DNA of 64,000 nt, from the NCBI RefSeq assembly GCF_014204525.1, contig NZ_JACHLP010000008.1:124001-188000 (forward strand), written 5' to 3'. The notes under the pieces were generated by a model. The model was not told the origin of the DNA, made no database searches, and saw only the letters and a list, made by a program, of their open reading frames with translations. This DNA is from Roseateles oligotrophus (GTDB taxonomy: Bacteria > Pseudomonadota > Gammaproteobacteria > Burkholderiales > Burkholderiaceae_C). The position numbers and the translations under genes are program-made. Shown piece after piece: positions 60,661 through 64,000 of this stretch; position 1 is the first letter of the stretch; every line of letters begins with the position of its first letter.

Positions 60661-60737
60661 CGGGGTGTAGCTTAGCCTGGTAGAGCGCTACGTTCGGGAC
60701 GTAGAGGCCGGAGGTTCGAATCCTCTCACCCCGACCA
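60661..60737 (+). tRNA. tRNA-Pro (anticodon CGG)
   Basis: A 77-base tRNA: acceptor CGGGGTG pairs with CACCCCG, then ACCA is encoded. The anticodon stem is CTACG/CGTAG with loop TTCGGGA, giving CGG. The T arm is CCGGAGGTTCGAATCCTCT-like. Adjacent in the window to ispB. Confidence 0.95.
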
Positions 60738-60750
60738 GGAACAAAACGGC

Positions 60751-60784
60751 AAAGCCCAAGTGAATAAGTCACTTGGGCTTTTTG
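60751..60784 (+). terminator. Terminator downstream of tRNA-Pro
   Basis: Stem AAAGCCCAAGTGA/TCACTTGGGCTTT with a five-base loop and a T tract, 13 bases after the tRNA end. Confidence 0.9.
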
Positions 60785-60913
60785 CATTCGGCTGCGCCAA
60801 ATACGCGGTTTCTGCGTCGTCTGCCTCAGTGGGACACAGGCGATCCTTGATCGTATTCAGCTCGACTAGGCTGGCCCCTACAATCCGCGCCAAACTGATG
60901 GAGCCCCCTCGCC

Positions 60914-61516
60914 ATGTCCGCGCCGATTGATTTCTACTTCGACTTCGCCTCGCCCTACGGTTATGTCGCCTCCGCCGCCATCGACAAGATCGCCGAGCGC
61001 CATGGCCGTGCCGTCAATTGGCATGCCATCGTGCTGGACGCCAATTTCACCTCGCTGGAACGCATCCGCATTCCCAAGAGCGTGATGCGCAGCGAGTACA
61101 TCAGGCGCGACGCCGAACGCCTGGCCGCCTTCGAAGGCATCAAGTACAACACCCCCTCCACCCTGGGCCTGCACACCGAACAGGCGGCGCGCCTCTTCCA
61201 CTGGGTCAATGACCGCAGCCCCGAACAGGGCCGCAGTTTTGCGCAGCGCGTGCTGCAAGCCTATTTTGTCGATGACCGCAATATCGCGGCCACCGAGGTG
61301 CTGCAGGAAATCGCCACCGAGATGGGCATTTCAGAAGAAGACTTCCACGAGGCCAGCAGCGCCTCCGCCAGCCGCGCGCGTCTGAAGGCCGAGGTCGATA
61401 TGGCGGAAGCTCGTGGCGTCTTCGGCTCGCCCTTCTTCATCGTCGAGGGCGAGCGCTTCTGGGGCAATGATCGCCTGCCCCAGTTGGAACGCTGGCTCGC
61501 CAGCGGCCCCTACTAA
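60914..61516 (+). CDS. 2-hydroxychromene-2-carboxylate isomerase family (DsbA-fold kappa-class GST)
   Basis: A 200-residue protein of the HCCA-isomerase/kappa GST family. The N-terminal motif IDFYFDFASPYGYVAS contains the Ser that replaces the DsbA cysteine and binds glutathione. GVFGSPFFIVEGERFWGNDRL near residue 170 is the cis-Pro/substrate region. In naphthalene degraders NahD isomerises hydroxychromene carboxylate; here no catabolic genes are near, so the substrate is unknown and a general glutathione-dependent role is likely. Confidence 0.88.
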   Translation: MSAPIDFYFDFASPYGYVASAAIDKIAERHGRAVNWHAIVLDANFTSLERIRIPKSVMRSEYIRRDAERLAAFEGIKYNTPSTLGLHTEQAARLFHWVNDRSPEQGRSFAQRVLQAYFVDDRNIAATEVLQEIATEMGISEEDFHEASSASASRARLKAEVDMAEARGVFGSPFFIVEGERFWGNDRLPQLERWLASGPY

Positions 61517-61534
61517 GCAAGACCGGCTAGGCCC

Positions 61535-61786
61535 TTACTTGGGCAGCAGGCCGGCGGCCAGGCCGCGCAAGGCCGCCGCGTCCAAGGTCTTGCCAGGCTG
61601 GGCCTCGCAGATCTGCGCCACCCGCTGGAGCAAGCCGGCGGCAAAACGATGGGCGGCGGCCAGCGTCTCTTCGTCCGTGTCGTAGGTGTCATAAGCCTCG
61701 ACGGCAACGCCGCTGTCGGAAGCGATGTGTTTGACGTCGATCTTGCGCGAAGCATTCGCGTTGTGAGGGGCGGGCGTGTTGGCCAT
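61535..61786 (-). CDS. Small conserved protein of unknown function
   Basis: An 83-residue protein with the ATG at 61786 set by AGGAG upstream. It begins MANTPAPHNANASRKIDVKH, has an acidic middle (EAYDTYDTDEETL), then helices ending AALRGLAAGLLPK. No transmembrane segment, signal peptide or motif is recognised. It converges with the isomerase gene, 18 bases away. Confidence 0.55.
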   Translation of the reverse strand: MANTPAPHNANASRKIDVKHIASDSGVAVEAYDTYDTDEETLAAAHRFAAGLLQRVAQICEAQPGKTLDAAALRGLAAGLLPK

Positions 61787-62100
61787 GCGGAACTCCTGTT
61801 GAACAGGCTTCAATGTAATGGCTGCCGTCAGGCGCGCCGAACAGCTTGCGCATAAATCGAAGCGGGGTCAGGTCTTGCTAGCCAGCACCGCGCCCCGCCA
61901 TTTCTGCCCCCTAAGCTTTGGGGGAGGCTGAACGCGCAAATCCGGACGCTCTGCCGAATTTGCCACGCCAGGCCCGACCTCGCACGAGTGAGGCGCAAAT
62001 AGCCTTCACATTGCGGACCGCGCTGACCGATAGCCCCACTCACGGGGAGCATCTCGACGACTGCATCAGAACAGCGCGAGATCTGTGAGGAGTTAACGCT
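61787..62100. other. Intergenic region upstream of the chemotaxis receptor gene
   Basis: It contains the divergent starts of the small unknown protein (minus) and the chemoreceptor (plus). A short CCCCC/GGGGG stem sits at 61907-61924. I see no gene and no clear sigma-70 or sigma-28 promoter. Confidence 0.35.
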
Positions 62101-63768
62101 ATGTCTTTCAGTCCGCCATTGGGTCTGCCGCAGCCCATCAACATTCCCGGCCAATTCACAAGATTCAAGGCCGTCGAGAGTGATGGCTACTTTTCTCACC
62201 ATGGCATGTGGGCGCCCGGTGTGCGCGTCTTCCGCAATATGGGGTTCAAGGCCAAGGCCACCGTCATCAGCCTGGGCTTCATCTTGCCCATACTGGCCTT
62301 GATGATCTGGCTGCTGCAAGCCTTCAACGAGCAAGCCATGCATTCCCGCATGGACGCCACCCGCCAGCATGTGGAGCTGGCGCAGGGCATTCTGAGCTGG
62401 GCCCATGCCCAGGAAACCGAGGGCAAGCTGAGCCGCGAACAAGCCCAGACCCTGGCCAAGCAGCAGATCGCCAAGCTGCGCTACAACGAGCGCGAGTACT
62501 TCTGGATCAACGATTTGCAGCCGCGCATGGTCATGCACCCCACCAGGCCCGAGCTGGATGGCAAGGACTTGTCCAAGCACAAAGATCCCAAGGGCTTCGC
62601 CCTCTTCAATGCCTTTGTCGCCAAGGTGAAGGAGTCGGGCAAGGGCTTTGTGGCCTATCAATGGCCCAAGCCCGGCAGCGAGGAGCCGGTCGACAAGCTC
62701 TCCTATGTGCAAGGCTTTGAGCCCTGGGGTTGGATCGTCGGCACCGGCATTTATGTGGACGATTTGCGCACGGCCACGCTGCACCGCTTGGAGTTGTCCG
62801 GTGCCGTCGCCGCCTTTGTGCTGCTGGGCACCGGCTATCTCTTCCTGAGCTTTTTCCACGTCATGAACGGCGGCCTGGCGGAAACCCGCCGCCACCTGCA
62901 AGCCATGAGCAGCGGCGATCTGAGCACCACGCCCAAGCCCTGGGGGCGCGATGAGGTCTCAGGACTGATGCTGGAGCTCAGCGCCATGCAGGGCGCGCTG
63001 CGCGAGATGGTGCGCGGCGTGCGCGAGTCCAGCCACAAGATCCTGCACTCCAGCAGCGAGATCACCGGCGGCGCGCAAGATCTGTCGGCCCGCAGCGAAC
63101 AGGCGGCCGCCAATCTAGAGGAATCGGCCGCCTCGATGGAGCAGATCAGCGCCACCATCAAGCAATCGGCCGCCCTCACCGCCGGAGCCTCCGAGGTGGC
63201 ACGCCGCAATGCCGATGTGGCCCGCGACGGCGCCCGCGTGATCGAGGAAGTGGCCCTGACCATGGACGGCATACGCGGCGCCTCGGCCCGCATCGGCGAG
63301 ATCATTGGCACGGTGGACGCCATCGCCTTCCAGACCAATATCCTGGCCCTGAACGCCGCCGTCGAAGCCGCCCGTGCCGGCGAACAAGGGCGCGGCTTTG
63401 CCGTGGTCGCCAGCGAGGTACGCATGCTGGCCCAACGCAGCGCCGACGCGGCCAAGGAGATCAAAGGCCTGATCGGCAGCAGCGTCGAGCAGGTGGAGAG
63501 CGGCACCACCATCGTGCGCCGCGCCGGCCAGACCATGGCCGACATCGTCAGCGCCTCGCAGCAGGTGGACCAGGTGCTGGATGAAATCGCCGGCGGAGCC
63601 CGTGAGCAAAGCCTGGGCATCAACCAGATCGGCCAGGCCGTGGCCGAGCTGGACCGCATGACTCAGCAGAACGCCGCCCTGGTGGAAGAGACCGTGGCCG
63701 CGGCCGCGGCCATGCAGCGCCAGGCCCAAGGCCTGGCCGACCAGGTCGAGCGCTTCAACCTGCCTTGA
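62101..63768 (+). CDS. Methyl-accepting chemotaxis protein with a Cache-type sensor
   Basis: A 555-residue chemoreceptor. A cytoplasmic N-terminal stretch of about 50 residues precedes TM1 (about residues 54-76). A single-Cache (sCache_2) periplasmic domain covers about 80-235 ([32 protein letters not shown]). TM2 is at about 240-262, then a HAMP-like segment and the signalling domain. The kinase-contact hairpin tip is [20 protein letters not shown] near residue 415. The C-terminus ends RFNLP, so there is no CheR-binding pentapeptide. AGGAG lies upstream of the ATG. The unusually long N-terminal extension before TM1 suggests that an internal start, such as the ATG at about 62206 or 62239, could be used instead. 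Confidence 0.9.
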   Translation: MSFSPPLGLPQPINIPGQFTRFKAVESDGYFSHHGMWAPGVRVFRNMGFKAKATVISLGFILPILALMIWLLQAFNEQAMHSRMDATRQHVELAQGILSWAHAQETEGKLSREQAQTLAKQQIAKLRYNEREYFWINDLQPRMVMHPTRPELDGKDLSKHKDPKGFALFNAFVAKVKESGKGFVAYQWPKPGSEEPVDKLSYVQGFEPWGWIVGTGIYVDDLRTATLHRLELSGAVAAFVLLGTGYLFLSFFHVMNGGLAETRRHLQAMSSGDLSTTPKPWGRDEVSGLMLELSAMQGALREMVRGVRESSHKILHSSSEITGGAQDLSARSEQAAANLEESAASMEQISATIKQSAALTAGASEVARRNADVARDGARVIEEVALTMDGIRGASARIGEIIGTVDAIAFQTNILALNAAVEAARAGEQGRGFAVVASEVRMLAQRSADAAKEIKGLIGSSVEQVESGTTIVRRAGQTMADIVSASQQVDQVLDEIAGGAREQSLGINQIGQAVAELDRMTQQNAALVEETVAAAAAMQRQAQGLADQVERFNLP

Positions 63769-63778
63769 GACCAGCGCC

Positions 63779-64000
63779 TCAGCCGCCCAGCAGGTCCAGC
63801 AAACCGCTGGCGCGGCGGGTGCGGCGGCCCAGGGCCCAGGCGAAGCCGGGCGCCCAGCCCGTCACCAGGGTGAAGGCGCTGCGCGCCCGGGTGATGCCGG
63901 TGTACACCAGCTCGCGCGACATCACATGGCTGGCCTTGTCGGGCAGCACCAGCACCGTGTGCTCGAACTCCGAACCCTGGGACTTGTGCACCGTCATCGC
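63779..64000 (-). CDS. recD: RecD-like helicase (exodeoxyribonuclease V alpha subunit), C-terminal part only
   Basis: The visible 73 codons read into the window from beyond 64000. They contain the UvrD-like helicase motif MTVHKSQGSEFEHTVLVLPD and the arginine-finger motif ELVYTGITRARSAFTLV, both typical of RecD/RecD2 C-terminal domains, ending GLLDLLGG. The preceding codon in the window is Ala, consistent with continuation upstream. RecD acts with RecB and RecC in break repair; those genes would lie outside the window. Confidence 0.85.
   Translation of the reverse strand, partial: AMTVHKSQGSEFEHTVLVLPDKASHVMSRELVYTGITRARSAFTLVTGWAPGFAWALGRRTRRASGLLDLLGG

Noticed and set aside
61990-62060. 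Sigma-28 flagellar promoter for the chemoreceptor (ACCGATAG at about 62025)
   Set aside because: The -10-like element has no TAAA-type -35 at the required spacing.

Overview
The window is a high-GC bacterial chromosome segment. It most likely comes from a betaproteobacterium of the order Burkholderiales, in the Roseateles/Rubrivivax/Leptothrix part of the order. That placement is inferred from gene content and gene order (rplU-rpmA-obgE-proB, aroQ-accB-accC-prmA, RNB ribonuclease-tonB-aroE-mtgA, hemA-prfA-prmC, pilR-pilS beside ffh/ftsY) and from the protein sequences; no 16S gene is present. Most of the window is core chromosome with short spacers and many 4-bp stop/start overlaps.

Layout. 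1-1800: a cut-off exported protein, a small DUF3149 protein and an outer-membrane beta-barrel protein. 1802-11560: an accessory heme/iron block. On the minus strand it runs from a large TonB-dependent receptor to a secreted hemophilin-like protein, a Slam-type outer-membrane exporter and a prolyl oligopeptidase. Upstream lie a Crp/Fnr-type regulator and a divergent small membrane protein. Fur-box-like sequences sit in both promoter regions, and TGAC-N4-GTCA palindromes lie near both the receptor and the regulator start. 11619-17369: RNase II-family enzyme, TonB-like protein, AroE, MtgA, a conserved unknown and a TlpA-type thioredoxin. 17525-22222: AroQ, AccB, AccC, PrmA and a zinc-ribbon protein. 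22370-28471: a lysine/alanine-repeat histone-like protein, then nrdB and nrdA. A promoter with paired NrdR-like boxes lies about 550 bp upstream of nrdA. 28825-33480: PilR/PilS, a PP0621-like protein and a CcsA/YpjD-type membrane protein. 33532-36225: ffh and ftsY converge on a shared terminator. 36424-43301: an ornithine cyclodeaminase-family enzyme, tRNA-Met, MiaB, HemA (apparently leaderless), PrfA and PrmC.

43100-50065 is the most unusual part. It appears to be an insertion between prmC and the grxD-ubiX genes. It carries a PBP3/FtsI-like protein whose three catalytic motifs are all lost. Divergent from it is a two-gene operon with a GTGA overlap: a TIR + AAA-like ATPase protein, then an AAA-like ATPase + transmembrane + WD40 protein. 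The pair has the architecture of a bacterial conflict or signalling system. The insertion joint appears to have removed the native stop codons of both prmC and the PBP-like gene, so their 3' ends overlap by about 200 bp.

50168-64000 returns to core genes: an exported beta-barrel-like protein, GrxD, UbiX, a lytic transglycosylase, a DUF418 membrane protein, ProS, RppH, ProB, ObgE, L27, L21, a polyprenyl diphosphate synthase (IspB), tRNA-Pro, a DsbA-fold isomerase, a chemotaxis receptor and the 3' part of recD running off the end.
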